From positions 97,520,210-97,584,209 of the forward strand of contig CM026390.1 of the NCBI GenBank assembly GCA_014843695.1: a stretch of 64,000 nucleotides of DNA, in the 5' to 3' direction. A program made the translations under genes and the position numbers. A model generated the notes under the pieces. That model was not told the origin of the DNA. It was given only the letters and a program-made list of their open reading frames with translations, and did not search any database. Source of the stretch: Archivesica marissinica. Taxonomy: Eukaryota; Mollusca; Bivalvia; Venerida; Vesicomyidae. Below, piece by piece: positions 34,691 through 44,511 of the stretch (positions are counted from its first letter, which is position 1; each line of letters begins with the position of its first letter).

Positions 34691-36007
34691 AACAGCAAAT
34701 GCAATTATACCAATCATCATTGAACCAAAGATGATGGCTGTCTTTTTTTCACTATGCGTTAGTTCACTACCATGTAACAACGGATGTGTTATAGGAGATG
34801 ATTCATGTGGTATTATATGCGATACAACCTTCCTGTTATTCGGCAGTGTTTTATCTGCAGGAGGAAGATTCACAACATGCTTCTTATACGTTCCCCCTGG
34901 TGTAAATGTACCTTTTACAGTGTGATTTATTACAGGAGGAATCGGTGTCAGATTCACACTGTTATTAAGACCCAATGCTTGTTCAGCGGTAGCAATGACT
35001 ATCTTGTTGTTATAGCCTTGAATGCTAGCACCTATTTCTAGCTCCATATTACTTGGTGACATGTATAAACCTGTACCGAATACAAAATCAACCTTACTTC
35101 TTGCATATTTTAACACATCCTCATAACGTGATATTTGATCTGGAAGATTTACAGGGCTGTTCATTGCATCTTCGACGTTAGCATTAAACTGTTTTTGCGC
35201 ATCAAACGCTGTACCTGTACCGATGATATTTGTTCTAGTCTGAGATTGTGAACCGAGGATAGCCCAACAGAATGTTCTGATACTGTCATTTATTCTTTCC
35301 ACACCAGCTTTTGTGAAGCCATCTGATTTATCTAAGATGAGAGTGGTCCATGAGAGTGCTACACTAGGGTCTTGCTTTATGAATAGAATGTCAAATCGAC
35401 CATGAGGTGAGTTACTGGCAAATATATAGTTTGGCGGAATGTGACCCATATTAGCTTCACGATATCCAGCTGTGTTAGGCCACTTCTCATATGGTTTTCC
35501 AAATCCATGATTGTTACCTTTGATTCTCCAATCAGCATTTTTGTCAACATTGAATTCACTACATATACGCTCATAAGCTTTACGGTTATATGTGTTGTTA
35601 AGCGCATTCCATGTTTTATTTTGAGGCAGTGCAGCAGCCATTTCAATGAGGATGCGTCTGGTCTGGTAGTAAACATGGAACTTAAAGAATGAACCTGATA
35701 AACCATCTCCGTTGATATGATTGGTACTATCCACACCACAGCCTGTTGTAGCACACCATATTGCAAAGTTGAGTTGGTTTTGCCAGAAGTTTATAGCATC
35801 TGTATTCCATCGTGTTACATCAGTGGAGTTAGTCATAGAGGGTAGGATATACTTTTCGAACAAATCTGTGAACTGTGCATCAAAGTGTTTACCATCAGAT
35901 GTTACATGTATCTTTTGGTTTATAATGTCTATGTTATGCTTATCAGTATAAGCACTTGAGGATGGATATCCTGCGTCGGGGTTGTATTTAAATTCTTTTC
36001 TGATCAT
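34622..36007 (-). CDS. Polinton-type structural protein with C-terminal anchor, 461 aa
   Basis: An intact 461-residue product starting MIRKEFKYNPDAG. The N-terminal ~350 residues are soluble and aromatic-rich, with an early FAIWCATTGCGV segment (~97-108) and a block SKVDFVFGTGLYMSP (~315-330). A Pro-rich region and one membrane segment (~423-442) follow. I believe this family recurs in invertebrate virus-like elements, but its function is unknown; a virion surface or capsid-associated protein is plausible. The final 22 codons lie in the shared left module, so the original tail has probably been replaced. Its ATG is 7 bp from the divergent neighbour's ATG. Confidence 0.7.
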   Translation of the reverse strand: MIRKEFKYNPDAGYPSSSAYTDKHNIDIINQKIHVTSDGKHFDAQFTDLFEKYILPSMTNSTDVTRWNTDAINFWQNQLNFAIWCATTGCGVDSTNHINGDGLSGSFFKFHVYYQTRRILIEMAAALPQNKTWNALNNTYNRKAYERICSEFNVDKNADWRIKGNNHGFGKPYEKWPNTAGYREANMGHIPPNYIFASNSPHGRFDILFIKQDPSVALSWTTLILDKSDGFTKAGVERINDSIRTFCWAILGSQSQTRTNIIGTGTAFDAQKQFNANVEDAMNSPVNLPDQISRYEDVLKYARSKVDFVFGTGLYMSPSNMELEIGASIQGYNNKIVIATAEQALGLNNSVNLTPIPPVINHTVKGTFTPGGTYKKHVVNLPPADKTLPNNRKVVSHIIPHESSPITHPLLHGSELTHSEKKTAIIFGSMMIGIIAFAVSSTCSSLGVVYTSSLVVYTSSL

Positions 36008-36014
36008 TTTATAA
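36008..36014. promoter_or_regulatory. 7-bp gap between divergent start codons
   Basis: Only tttataa separates the two opposing ATG codons (36007 minus, 36015 plus). Any core promoter for either gene must lie within the other's coding sequence. Confidence 0.5.
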
Positions 36015-36665
36015 ATGCAGCATATAATTTCGGATATTAATAAAATAGTGCCACTTCAGCAGTACATAGATAACAGCAGATCTTGCGTTAAAGTTGGTCT
36101 GCGATCCATAACATATAATGTTGGATGGTACAACATTACACATGAGTATGTACGTTGGAATGTTGGGAGCAAGTCTCCTTTTAAGTTCACAATCCAACCA
36201 GGTTTGTATGGATTTGATGAATTAAAATCTATTCTCATTCATACAGGTGTGAAATTGGATTATAATACATCAAACGGTATTATAACAATGACCATCCCTC
36301 CTGATTACAAGGTACAGATATCTAACGGATTAAAAGCAATGCTAGGTTTCACTGATAAAGACCAAGGCTATAGTGCTGGGACTCATATTGCTAACAAATC
36401 AATTGACTTTGCTCCGCTGCGTATCATTCATGTTCATTTAAACCAGCTAAATACAGAAAACAACTTCCATAACGGAGCACCAAGTAATGTGATTGCAGTT
36501 GTTCCGGTGGAGGATGAGTCATTTGAACAAATTGTGAATGTACGTTATGAACATCCAGAGTTTAAGCAACTTACTGGTGGAACTGTGTCAGAATTGGAAC
36601 TTAGGCTTACAGATCAGAATAACAACGCTATTAACAACAATGGTCTACCCATTATTCACACATAA
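36015..36665 (+). CDS. Polinton-type protein, 216 aa, probable virion component
   Basis: An intact frame starting MQHIISDINKIV. It is predicted mostly beta, with Gly/Pro turns, no membrane segment and no catalytic motif. Segments such as FTIQPGLYGFDELKSIL and GAPSNVIAVVP look like family-conserved blocks. The start is supported by the frame and by the tight divergent layout with the 461-aa gene. It is followed 4 bp later by the next ATG. A minor capsid or fibre-like protein is the best guess from composition and context. Confidence 0.65.
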   Translation: MQHIISDINKIVPLQQYIDNSRSCVKVGLRSITYNVGWYNITHEYVRWNVGSKSPFKFTIQPGLYGFDELKSILIHTGVKLDYNTSNGIITMTIPPDYKVQISNGLKAMLGFTDKDQGYSAGTHIANKSIDFAPLRIIHVHLNQLNTENNFHNGAPSNVIAVVPVEDESFEQIVNVRYEHPEFKQLTGGTVSELELRLTDQNNNAINNNGLPIIHT

Positions 36666-36669
36666 AAAA

Positions 36670-37074
36670 ATGAGTATATTTGGTCCATCTGTACCTGCGC
36701 CGAACCCTGTTATAATAACTGTTTGGGCAGAAGAATCTGGGTTTTTAACAAAGGGAAGATCTGAATGGTCTTTTGGAAACGGAGCAACAGATAAGAATTC
36801 AGGATATACGATGATGAGATCTGGTAATATTACTACGATGTCACTAACGGCACCACAGGTTAGTTCATCTAAAGGTAGTGCAGCTGTTAACATTTCCGTT
36901 AATGGTGTTGACACATCTTATGGTGTTTCTATCCCTAAGGGTGATCAATCTGTTTTTGTTCGGTTTGATAGGCCTTATTATGTTGAGGCTGGGTCGGTTA
37001 TTAACTTTGTGTCAGCAGCTAGCTCTAAGGATACAAACGCTAGTGTTGTAGCTTTGTTGATTGAATTGTTTTGA
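36670..37074 (+). CDS. Beta-rich small protein, 134 aa (fibre/turret-like?)
   Basis: The start chosen is MSIFGPSVPAPN at 36670; sequence upstream of it belongs to the previous gene. Rich in Ser/Thr/Gly/Val with an EWSFGNGA block (~27-34) and alternating beta pattern through to the C-terminal VVALLIELF. It resembles small jelly-roll-like virion proteins. No transmembrane helix, no Cys. Start 4 bp after the previous stop. Confidence 0.65.
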   Translation: MSIFGPSVPAPNPVIITVWAEESGFLTKGRSEWSFGNGATDKNSGYTMMRSGNITTMSLTAPQVSSSKGSAAVNISVNGVDTSYGVSIPKGDQSVFVRFDRPYYVEAGSVINFVSAASSKDTNASVVALLIELF

Positions 37075-37109
37075 TTTTTTTTATGTTTTTTATTGTAAAA
37101 CATGAAGCA

Positions 37110-37592
37110 ATGGTTGCATTCAGATACATTAGGCAGTCATTGTATAAGAAATATAAACGGAGTATAAATATTACAGATGCAGTTGACACCACTCTCATTT
37201 CTGGGAGTGTGATTATGGGTGGCATTGGCTTGGCGATATCATTAATGTTGCCTCTGGAAATAGCTGCAATAGTTTGTGGTGTAGCAGGGGTATGTGTCAA
37301 GTTTATTAGAAGACGACTGCATTCAAAAGCCGAGAAGCATTATGAAATTAAGATGATTGCAGAGAGCAAGTTAAACAGCGTGAAGGATTTGATTTCAAAG
37401 GCATTGAATGACGGGGAAATTTCAGAACAAGAATTTAAGATGGTTCTGGATGAACTAGAGAGATATAATGATCTCAAAGATAAGACGCGCTCAAAACAGT
37501 CTGGAGTGAGTGAAGTAGAAAGAAAAAAGTTGATTGAAGAAGGAAGGGCGCAAGCGGTTAGTGCCATTCAAAAAAAGATAAAAGACACATAA
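37110..37592 (+). CDS. Two-helix membrane protein with charged tail, 160 aa
   Basis: Start MVAFRYIRQS at 37110; an in-frame ATG at 37083 would add 9 residues. A basic N-terminus (~6-17), two adjacent hydrophobic segments (~28-47 and ~50-67, PLEIAAIVCGVAGV) and a long charged helical tail (~70-160) with SKLNSVKDLISKALNDGEIS. I believe this family is widespread in virus-like elements of aquatic invertebrates. Role unknown; membrane-associated. Confidence 0.65.
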   Translation: MVAFRYIRQSLYKKYKRSINITDAVDTTLISGSVIMGGIGLAISLMLPLEIAAIVCGVAGVCVKFIRRRLHSKAEKHYEIKMIAESKLNSVKDLISKALNDGEISEQEFKMVLDELERYNDLKDKTRSKQSGVSEVERKKLIEEGRAQAVSAIQKKIKDT

Positions 37593-37706
37593 TTTTATTC
37601 AATAAGATTGTATTTGTAAACGACCCACCACCGAAATATCAAGAAACACAAAAGTAATGTGTATGTCCTTATTTTCGTGTTAATCATTAATGAATGTAAT
37701 CTAAAA

Positions 37707-38354
37707 ATGTGTGTCTATGAACATATACAGCATATCTATACCGCATATCTAAGAACTGATAACGACATGGTCAATGTACAATCCACCCACTTTTTTAAAA
37801 TGGATGAAAGAGACAATGGTGTTCAACAGTTAGTTGAATATCTTCTTAAACAATACCCACAGGATGATAATATAAAACAGTGGTGGAATAGTTATTCTCA
37901 GAAAATAACTGTCTCAGAAGTGCAGAAAAAACCAGTGCTGAAACGTACAAGAAGTGTGGTAGGAAAGGAACTACGCGAAAAGCTTTTACAATCTTATTCA
38001 GAAGAAAGGAGTATTAGTGGAGAAGTAGATATTTCTACTGATACTGTTGAAAAATGTGTGGAGACGATTAAGAATTTAGAACTCCACATAAGAAGTTGTA
38101 AAAGAGACATTATCTATCATTCTGCGTTAGAGGGTGCAGTTATAAACGAGTTGAAGCACAGAAAAGTTGGAAATACTGGAGTGTTTTTAACTCAACATGG
38201 AGTTAAATTTTGTGTTTCACACTGCAATGCGCTTGTAAGATTATACAAACTTGTTGACAAACACCCAAATTTAAGAAAGTGCTCACTTGAACTTCGCGTT
38301 GTATTACAGAATATGAAACTTATGGATGGAATTTGCGATGATCTTGGCTGGTGA
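37707..38354 (+). CDS. Unrecognised basic protein, 215 aa
   Basis: The first in-frame ATG is at 37707 (MCVYEHIQHIYT); later starts at 37767 and 37800 are possible. A central Lys/Arg/Ser-rich linker (KKPVLKRTRSVVGKELREKLL) precedes a helical, Cys-containing C-terminal half (CVETIKNLELHIRSCKRD; FCVSHCNALVRL). No known motif. A DNA-binding or virion-core role is possible given its charge. Last gene before the shared right module. Confidence 0.55.
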   Translation: MCVYEHIQHIYTAYLRTDNDMVNVQSTHFFKMDERDNGVQQLVEYLLKQYPQDDNIKQWWNSYSQKITVSEVQKKPVLKRTRSVVGKELREKLLQSYSEERSISGEVDISTDTVEKCVETIKNLELHIRSCKRDIIYHSALEGAVINELKHRKVGNTGVFLTQHGVKFCVSHCNALVRLYKLVDKHPNLRKCSLELRVVLQNMKLMDGICDDLGW

Positions 38355-38423
38355 TCAATGACATCTTCACATTAACGATTACAGCGTAATCAATAACATC
38401 TTCACATTAACGATTACAGCGTA
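38354..38423. repeat. Two 35-bp tandem units after block B
   Basis: The unit atcaat(g/a)acatcttcac + attaacgattacagcgta occurs twice in tandem. Each contains a small palindrome gattac-agc-gtaatc able to form a 6-bp stem. It sits between the last block B gene and the right module; a transcription end signal is one possibility. Confidence 0.6.
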
Positions 38424-38453
38424 ATCATTGAAAGTGAATTACAGTGATCCTAT

Positions 38454-39070
38454 GGTATTTTTTCCTTACAGAATGTTTAAGAATGAATTTGAATAGACAC
38501 AAAAAAATAACCATACTACTTCGGATACACAAGATCATATGCATGATACTTATTTTTTTTATTCGTCTTACACGCCTTCAATCCAAGCGACCTAAAATAG
38601 AACGGATACTTATCAGCACGCATCTTCTTCTTCATATGCCCAGGAGCCCACACCTCTGTGTCGTCAGATAGTTTCAGTATTAGCGCTTCACCGTACTCGG
38701 TATCAATGTCCCTTCCGTCGACGACTGTGTAAATATGGTTTTCTTCCAAGTCTACCCATTTGACTATTTTAACAGTTTGCTCTTTGAGGAGTTCCTCGAA
38801 TGCAGCTGTTGTGATGTTGTCTTGTTTGGTCATTGTGTTTTTTAATACTATGAAAAGATTTTTAAATATGTAATTAAATATTGATGACGATTGTTGTCAT
38901 TAGGATTCAAGTTATATATTGTTAGAATCATGTACAAAGGGGTGTTATGTGATACTTTTTCAAATCTGAGTCGGTGTGGGAGGTGATTTTGAATAGAATC
39001 TGTGGGATTTGAGGTTCAAAACGGTGATAACATCGGTTTTTGAACCAGAACCCCCATTATACATATATAT
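38454..39070. other. Right flanking module (R), copy B
   Basis: Near-identical copy of 18419-19055, with the ~22-bp segment near 18450-18470 missing. It ends in cccccattatacatatatat, then unrelated host DNA. Confidence 0.8.
38516..38833 (-). CDS. Right-end small protein, 105 aa, copy B
   Basis: Full-length copy of the gene at 18501-18818, differing by about three residues (for example GEA for SEA and PGHM for PVHM). Frame and start are unbroken, although the polymerase and ATPase of the sister block carry frame breaks. Orientation and spacing to the right terminus are the same. Confidence 0.7.
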   Translation of the reverse strand: MTKQDNITTAAFEELLKEQTVKIVKWVDLEENHIYTVVDGRDIDTEYGEALILKLSDDTEVWAPGHMKKKMRADKYPFYFRSLGLKACKTNKKNKYHAYDLVYPK

Positions 39071-39100
39071 ATATGACCTTCAGAAAATGGTATCTATATA

Positions 39101-39734
39101 CACTTAGGGCCACTTGTAACCCGACACTTATATAATTCGGTATTATTGCATTATTTGTGAAAGGATTTTATTCACGTTTGGACCAAGAATAAATCAACAT
39201 GTCATACGTACATACTAGAAACTTCTTTTTAATTCATCAACAATAATGTATAAAACTTAACAAATAACAAACATCACTGTATTATCAAAATTCACAAAAT
39301 AATGACACAACGCAATATTCGAACAATGTGAAAAGTCACCCAATACAATCTGTATGTCCGAGAAACTAATATCTAGTGTGTCCTCCCATGTCTCTTACGA
39401 CGTGCACAGACCTCCGTCTCACAGGTGAACGATATGATCATTTTTGTTCAGATAATGTAGCTGAATAACATAATCTATAATTTCAAATTAATATATTGAA
39501 CCATGATTTGAAGTGTCTGGTCTTGCATTGTGTTATTTTGTGAATTTTGATTTTACAGTGTTGTTTGTTATTTGTTAAATTTTGTACCTTTTTGTTCATC
39601 AATTCAAAAGAAATTTCTTGTATGTACGTATGATGTGTTGATTTATACATAGTCCTAATTAGAACGAAATCCTTTCACAAATAATCCAATTATACCGATT
39701 TATTTAAGTGTCGGGTTACAAGTGGCCCTAAGTG
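39101..39734. mobile_element. Tc1/mariner-type MITE with ~65-bp inverted ends
   Basis: Begins cacttagggccacttgtaac and ends with its reverse complement; the inverted ends extend ~65 bp with few mismatches. TA dinucleotides flank both sides (39099-39100 and 39735-39736), as expected for Tc1/mariner insertion. Interior AT-rich, no transposase. It lies ~30 bp outside the right terminus of block B. Confidence 0.75.
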
Positions 39735-39964
39735 TATGTCCATGTCTTCTCTTATAATGTGTACTATAAACAGTGTAATAATGGTTTATGTTGAATAAAA
39801 TGTTTGATATTGGCATTGAAATACAGTTATCCTACTAATCAACGATCTGAGGAATGTAATATTCGAACCAACAAGGGACACTGGCTATTCTTCAACGTTA
39901 ATTGATCCAATTGCCGCTGTCTCTAATAACATGTCTGTCTTTAACTCTGAACAGAACATTGTCA
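39735..39964. other. Host intergenic sequence, nothing recognised
   Basis: AT-rich; contains gaataaaatgtttgatattg, which could be the 3' end of an old retroposon. No gene seen. Confidence 0.5.
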
Positions 39965-40147
39965 ATACAGTCAAACCTGTCTTAGGCAGCCAGCCAAGGG
40001 AATCACAGAAATTGGCTGCTTAGCACAGGTGGCTGCTTAATAGAGGTCAAATGTATAATAAAACAACACATTGGGAATATGTAAACTGGCTGCTTAATAC
40101 AGGTTGGCTGCTTAATAGAGGTGACCACTAACACAGGTTTGACTGTA
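39965..40147. mobile_element. Short MITE with 16-bp inverted ends
   Basis: atacagtcaaacctgt at 39965-39980 is matched by its reverse complement at 40132-40147. The interior repeats tggctgcttaata(c/g)aggt several times in both directions. Non-coding. Confidence 0.6.
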
Positions 40148-40587
40148 TTTTAGAATAATAGTACTATCATGTATGCACTCCTCCATGCGTATGACTACTG
40201 GTATTATTTACGACTTATATAACTGGCTATTCTTTTGTTGGAACATCTAGTGTTATACTATCAATGTGTCTACTTTAAGAATCTTGTAAATACCCATTCA
40301 TGCTCATGCATGTTTAACCTCATGTGTTTGTTGTTCCCTGCTGTGTATTGTCTATATAGCATATTACGTATATGTACAATCGATGTCATGTTATATTGTA
40401 AATAGTATCTTAAAAAACAAATGTTGTCATGTTGATAACTTATATGTGAATATATTTGATCATGTAACTAGAAACAGTGTATGTTTACGTTACTTAATAA
40501 AATATTGAATCTGATATTGTTATGACTCCTAGCCAAATTAATCTCGAAGTCGGATCAAAGTCCCGTTTCAGACACTATCATTTTACA
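40148..40587. other. Host intergenic sequence, nothing recognised
   Basis: AT-rich, no frame or motif of note. A cttaataaaatattgaatct segment near 40490 resembles a polyadenylation-type end. Confidence 0.5.
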
Positions 40588-40692
40588 TATAACTGACTCC
40601 GTTTATATCGAATTTCGTTATGTCAAACGTCGGTTATGTCGAAGTATTTTGTTCCATCCGATGGAATTCGACATAACGGATGTATACTGTAT
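40588..40692. mobile_element. Small palindromic MITE-like element
   Basis: Imperfect inverted ends: actccgtttatatcgaattt on the left, attcgacataacggatgta on the right, ~105 bp in all. Resembles pogo/Tc1-derived miniature elements; no clear target duplication checked. Confidence 0.35.
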
Positions 40693-40769
40693 ATCATATC
40701 AATACTATGCATAGTATTAACTGCTCGGGCACTTTTCTTTGCATTTCACGTACATGTATACACATGTAA

Positions 40770-40960
40770 AATGCAAGTATGTAATAAATACTTTATTTAA
40801 CGAGACAAATACAGACATGTGCCCTCACATTTGTTTTATACGTGTGCTTATGTTCTTTATATAGATAATAATAATAAAGACTTTATTTAATGAGACAACT
40901 CATTTGAACAATTAAGACAATCTACCATGAGGTCTTCAACAAATTAAAACATGAAATAGC
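40770..40960 (-). mobile_element. LINE-like 3' tails (minus strand)
   Basis: Two tail-like segments, aataaatactttatttaacg (40783) and ataataataaagactttatt (40868), read on the minus strand as ...ttaaataaag(t)...ttattattatt. This is typical of 5'-truncated CR1/L2-type LINE ends. No coding part remains. Confidence 0.35.
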
Positions 40961-41154
40961 ATAATGACACATGTAAACAGTAACCAGTAAAACTTCCACA
41001 TATAGGATATAAGATATAAGCTGTGCAACTCACAAACAACACTATTAGTTTAAAGGTATTGTATTCAGAATAATGTGCTGTAAAAGTAAATATCTGGATT
41101 GGAAAACAAGCATGTTAAAATGCGTATACTAATTCCTTTCCACAGGGGAGTTTA

Positions 41155-41362
41155 CGTGGTGTCCGTGGTCCAGTTGTAGAGCGTCGGATTTGGAACGGTC
41201 CCTGGTTCCATACTCGGTCGGGCCACGTATGTAGTGTCATTGAGCAAGGCACATCACACACATTGCTTAGTACTGGTTAACCACTTAGGTCGGCTAAGCC
41301 TGCCCAGGAAAACCATGGCTAGGTCCCCGCAAAAGGTTTGACATTAATGGGACATACATACA
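41155..41362 (+). mobile_element. tRNA-derived SINE, family 2, copy 1
   Basis: A tRNA-like head with A-box region gtggtccagttgtagagcgt and B-box-like ggttccatactc is followed by a body with attgcttagtactggtta and a tail into (cata)n and (cacg)n microsatellites (41355-41455). A second copy is at 42772-42952. Confidence 0.65.
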
Positions 41363-41412
41363 TACATACATACATGCATGCATGCATACATACGTATCGT
41401 ACCGCACACACA

Positions 41413-41444
<32 letters not shown>

Positions 41445-41455
41445 CACATTTAGCA

Positions 41456-42771
41456 CATTTTTTAGTCCAGTGGAGGATAGATATTTTTTTAGTTAATTTT
41501 AAATATATCTTGTTTAAGCTTGATACTGAATTTTAATAATTAAATAATGTTAATTTATAAGTTGAACAAGATATGTACTGTCTCTCACGCTGCGTAGATA
41601 GTGGGACATTATATTTTCATACGAATAACAATTCTGTATAACCATTCTTTTATGTATAATTGGTATTGGGGTAAACATGGATTTACTCAGCAATTAGGGA
41701 TGTAATAAAGTATAACAATGTTGTATATATGTCAAACATGTTCTATTTATGTCATTTCTTGTCATATTATTAACTTTGTAAGTCGTTCCTCTAGTATTAA
41801 TATGTTATTAAAATGATATAACTTTATTTATGTATAATATCAGTGTCTGTAAATGCAGATCAAAACTCATCTCCCCCATCTGTGTAATAGAATCGACCGA
41901 CCTCACAAATGAAATCACTAAAATCAAAATAGTTCCATATACTTTTGTTATATTTGTTTATTTATAATAGTCCGTTAAGTTTAGGAACATCAATCCATGA
42001 GGTGAAATGTTAGTGAGTTGTTATTGGAAAAATATGTTTGGTGTTGGGCGTTGTTTGCAAAAAAATCACTACTCAGTAATTGCATACATGTACAATTAAA
42101 AATAGCACCATTTTACGGCGAACAGAATATACCGGGACTTGATGTATATTGCAGCCTGTGATATAATGTTAGCAACGTTATATGTCTAATAATAATAACA
42201 AGTAAGTAATATCGTTTTCATTTAGGAAATATTTCTTTATGGTACTGGAGAATGTAGTCTATTTGGCGTACTTATTAGAACCAGCTGATTTTCAGTGTTG
42301 ACCTACTTTCCAAAAATCATAGCATTCAGTTACATTGAACTGTTTTGTACGTAAAATATTTTTATTGACCAGTCATTCAGATCCCGATATATATGTGTCA
42401 TTTATCAGAGATAAACCCATTTATCTTGAAGGTCGCAACATATAAATATTGCAACAAGTGCGACTATATTAGTTTCCCCCAGGTACGAAATATTGTCCTG
42501 TTACATAACGGCATTAATGCGTATTATTTATCAAAGACTTGAATGTCTCTGTAAGTCTGTGGTGGGTGGGGTATTTTGTTAAAACATATTAGTTCCCGTC
42601 ATACATCATTACATTCCGATATCAGTATGTTAATATAATATTATTATGTTGCATTGATGTGTTTTTTGCATTGTTTAATGCATTTAATGAGTTTGGGTAT
42701 GTTGGGATCTTTTAAAAACTTTATAATTACACCTGGATTTCCCATTGAATTGTCAATTTGTTGAAGAAAAA
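41456..42771. other. Host intergenic sequence, nothing recognised
   Basis: 1.3 kb AT-rich, with no frame over 60 codons and no repeat I could assign. Confidence 0.55.
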
Positions 42772-42952
42772 TGGGTGGCGTCCTTGTAGAGCGTCGGATT
42801 TGGTATGGAACTGTCCCGGGTTGTATGATCGGTCATGTCACATTGTTGCAAGGCACCTAACACACATTGCTTAGTATTGGTCGGCTAACCCTGCCCATGA
42901 AAACATAGCTAGGTTCGTGCAAAGGGTTTGATATTAATGGAACATACAAAAA
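42772..42952 (+). mobile_element. tRNA-derived SINE, family 2, copy 2
   Basis: Shares tagagcgtcggatttgg, gcaaggcac, cacattgcttagta and the tail attaatgg(g/a)acatac with 41155-41362. The B box is more diverged. Confidence 0.6.
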
Positions 42953-42954
42953 AG

Positions 42955-43820
42955 TAAAATGGTGCAGGGATTGAACCCACGACCACCCGCTTGCAAGTTG
43001 GCTCTCCTAAGTGGGCATGTGCAGTCTGATGTATAGACTGTGCCGAATCGCTACACTTCTCCCTCCTGTTCTTTGTAAATGTACTGACAAGTATGAGGTG
43101 CTGAGAATTACTCGCAAAATAAAGCTACTCATTGTTCTTTACACCATCCACAACACTAAAGATAACCGATGCCGCTACATTGTAAATACCCCTGGCAAGG
43201 CAAAAGTTTCTTTCCTATGGTTTTAAGCAGAAAAAAAGACGCTATATCTGCAATTACTTCTAATTATACAACAACAACACCAATGTTTATTTAGCAAATC
43301 CACATAATATATGCCTTTGACTAACGACAAGGAGTGTAGCAAACATGTTTAACTCCCTGAAAACCTGTGTACTGGGGGCTTGAACACATGGCTGCCGTCT
43401 TGCAAGCCGTCCACACTTCCAACTGGATTAACCAATTAACTGAAGAACCGACACCAACTAAAGTAATTGCAATGTCATAATAATCACTGATAAGATTAGA
43501 CAGTTTAGCATTTCATAGCTGTCGGTTTATATGCAAAACACACCTTTTATTCTACTAGGTTGACATCACAATGTCGAGGAAGTGGAAACACAGCGTGGTA
43601 GACTCGATTCCAGACAACATGCTACATTGCCTCTGTCGCTAACAAAATTATTATACAAAGATGATGATGCAGTACAATTTGTAATGGATGGGTTCCACCT
43701 TGGTTGTGTTGACTCCGGAACTGTCCACCAGACTGTATAGATGTAATGACTGAAAATCCATCATTATCAAAAATGGGTAAATTACTGTGTAGACTAGTAA
43801 TAATTATATCTACATTTAAC
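42955..43820. other. Host sequence with two tRNA-like fragments
   Basis: Minus-strand B-box-like segments (gattgaacccacgaccaccc at ~42971; cttgaacacatggctgccgt at ~43379) look like old SINE heads. A 71-codon plus-strand frame at 43011 has no motif. No gene supported. Confidence 0.4.
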
Positions 43821-43889
43821 TCTGCACGCTGGCTAAAGTAAAGACTACATGTATAAGTAGCTCAATAATTTTAGCAGTCAACAATTTTT

Positions 43890-44092
43890 TAAATTGTGTT
43901 TTATTTGAAGAACACTTATTATATATATAAAGACTCTGGATAGGCGCTATAATTGGAACAGATTTGTTTACAATTGTTGCATATAGAACCACTTTATTGA
44001 TCAGTGCGAAATCTGACGTCCTACTGAATAGAATCCCTGAACTACCATTTATATACTAGTACCTCCAAACACTTCATATCCCAGTGTTACTA
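43890..44092 (-). mobile_element. hAT-type MITE, diverged truncated copy
   Basis: Inverted relative to the first ~200 bp of the element at 61353-61957. Shared pieces include aaatctgacgtcctac, agaatccctg, tatatactagtacc(t/a)cc and the terminal cc(c)agtg. Only one end is recognisable. Confidence 0.55.
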
Positions 44093-44507
44093 TCCCTGAA
44101 TACTCCCAAACAGTATATACATCTTAAGTTGTTTCCTCTGTTTTATCTGTGTTTTCTTTGCTCAACATGCTATCAGTTTCCAAATGGAAAATTCAATTTC
44201 TCAGCAAGACAAACTAATATTAATTTGTTTTTCAATGAGTAAATATTCAAAAAGGGTGACATCACTTTCAACTGGGCGTGGTTTTCGTCGACATATGTAT
44301 TACCCTGCTCCTGTTAAAACAACTCACTGGTGTACATGTTTTATTATTTTTAGGACATTCCAACCTAGGATGTTAAGTTACAGATTCAAGCTCAATGGCA
44401 TTCCTTGGATTTCATCATGGTGTAAGTATTTGCCAAAACAATCCACTTTTAGTTTATACAAATTTAGCAATTTAACTTTATTGCGAAACAAGTTCCTACA
44501 ACTTATA
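44093..44507. other. Host sequence, nothing recognised
   Basis: Includes the start of a long open frame at 44184 that runs on into the MITE at 44512-44861; no domain seen. Confidence 0.5.
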
Positions 44508-44511
44508 TTAA

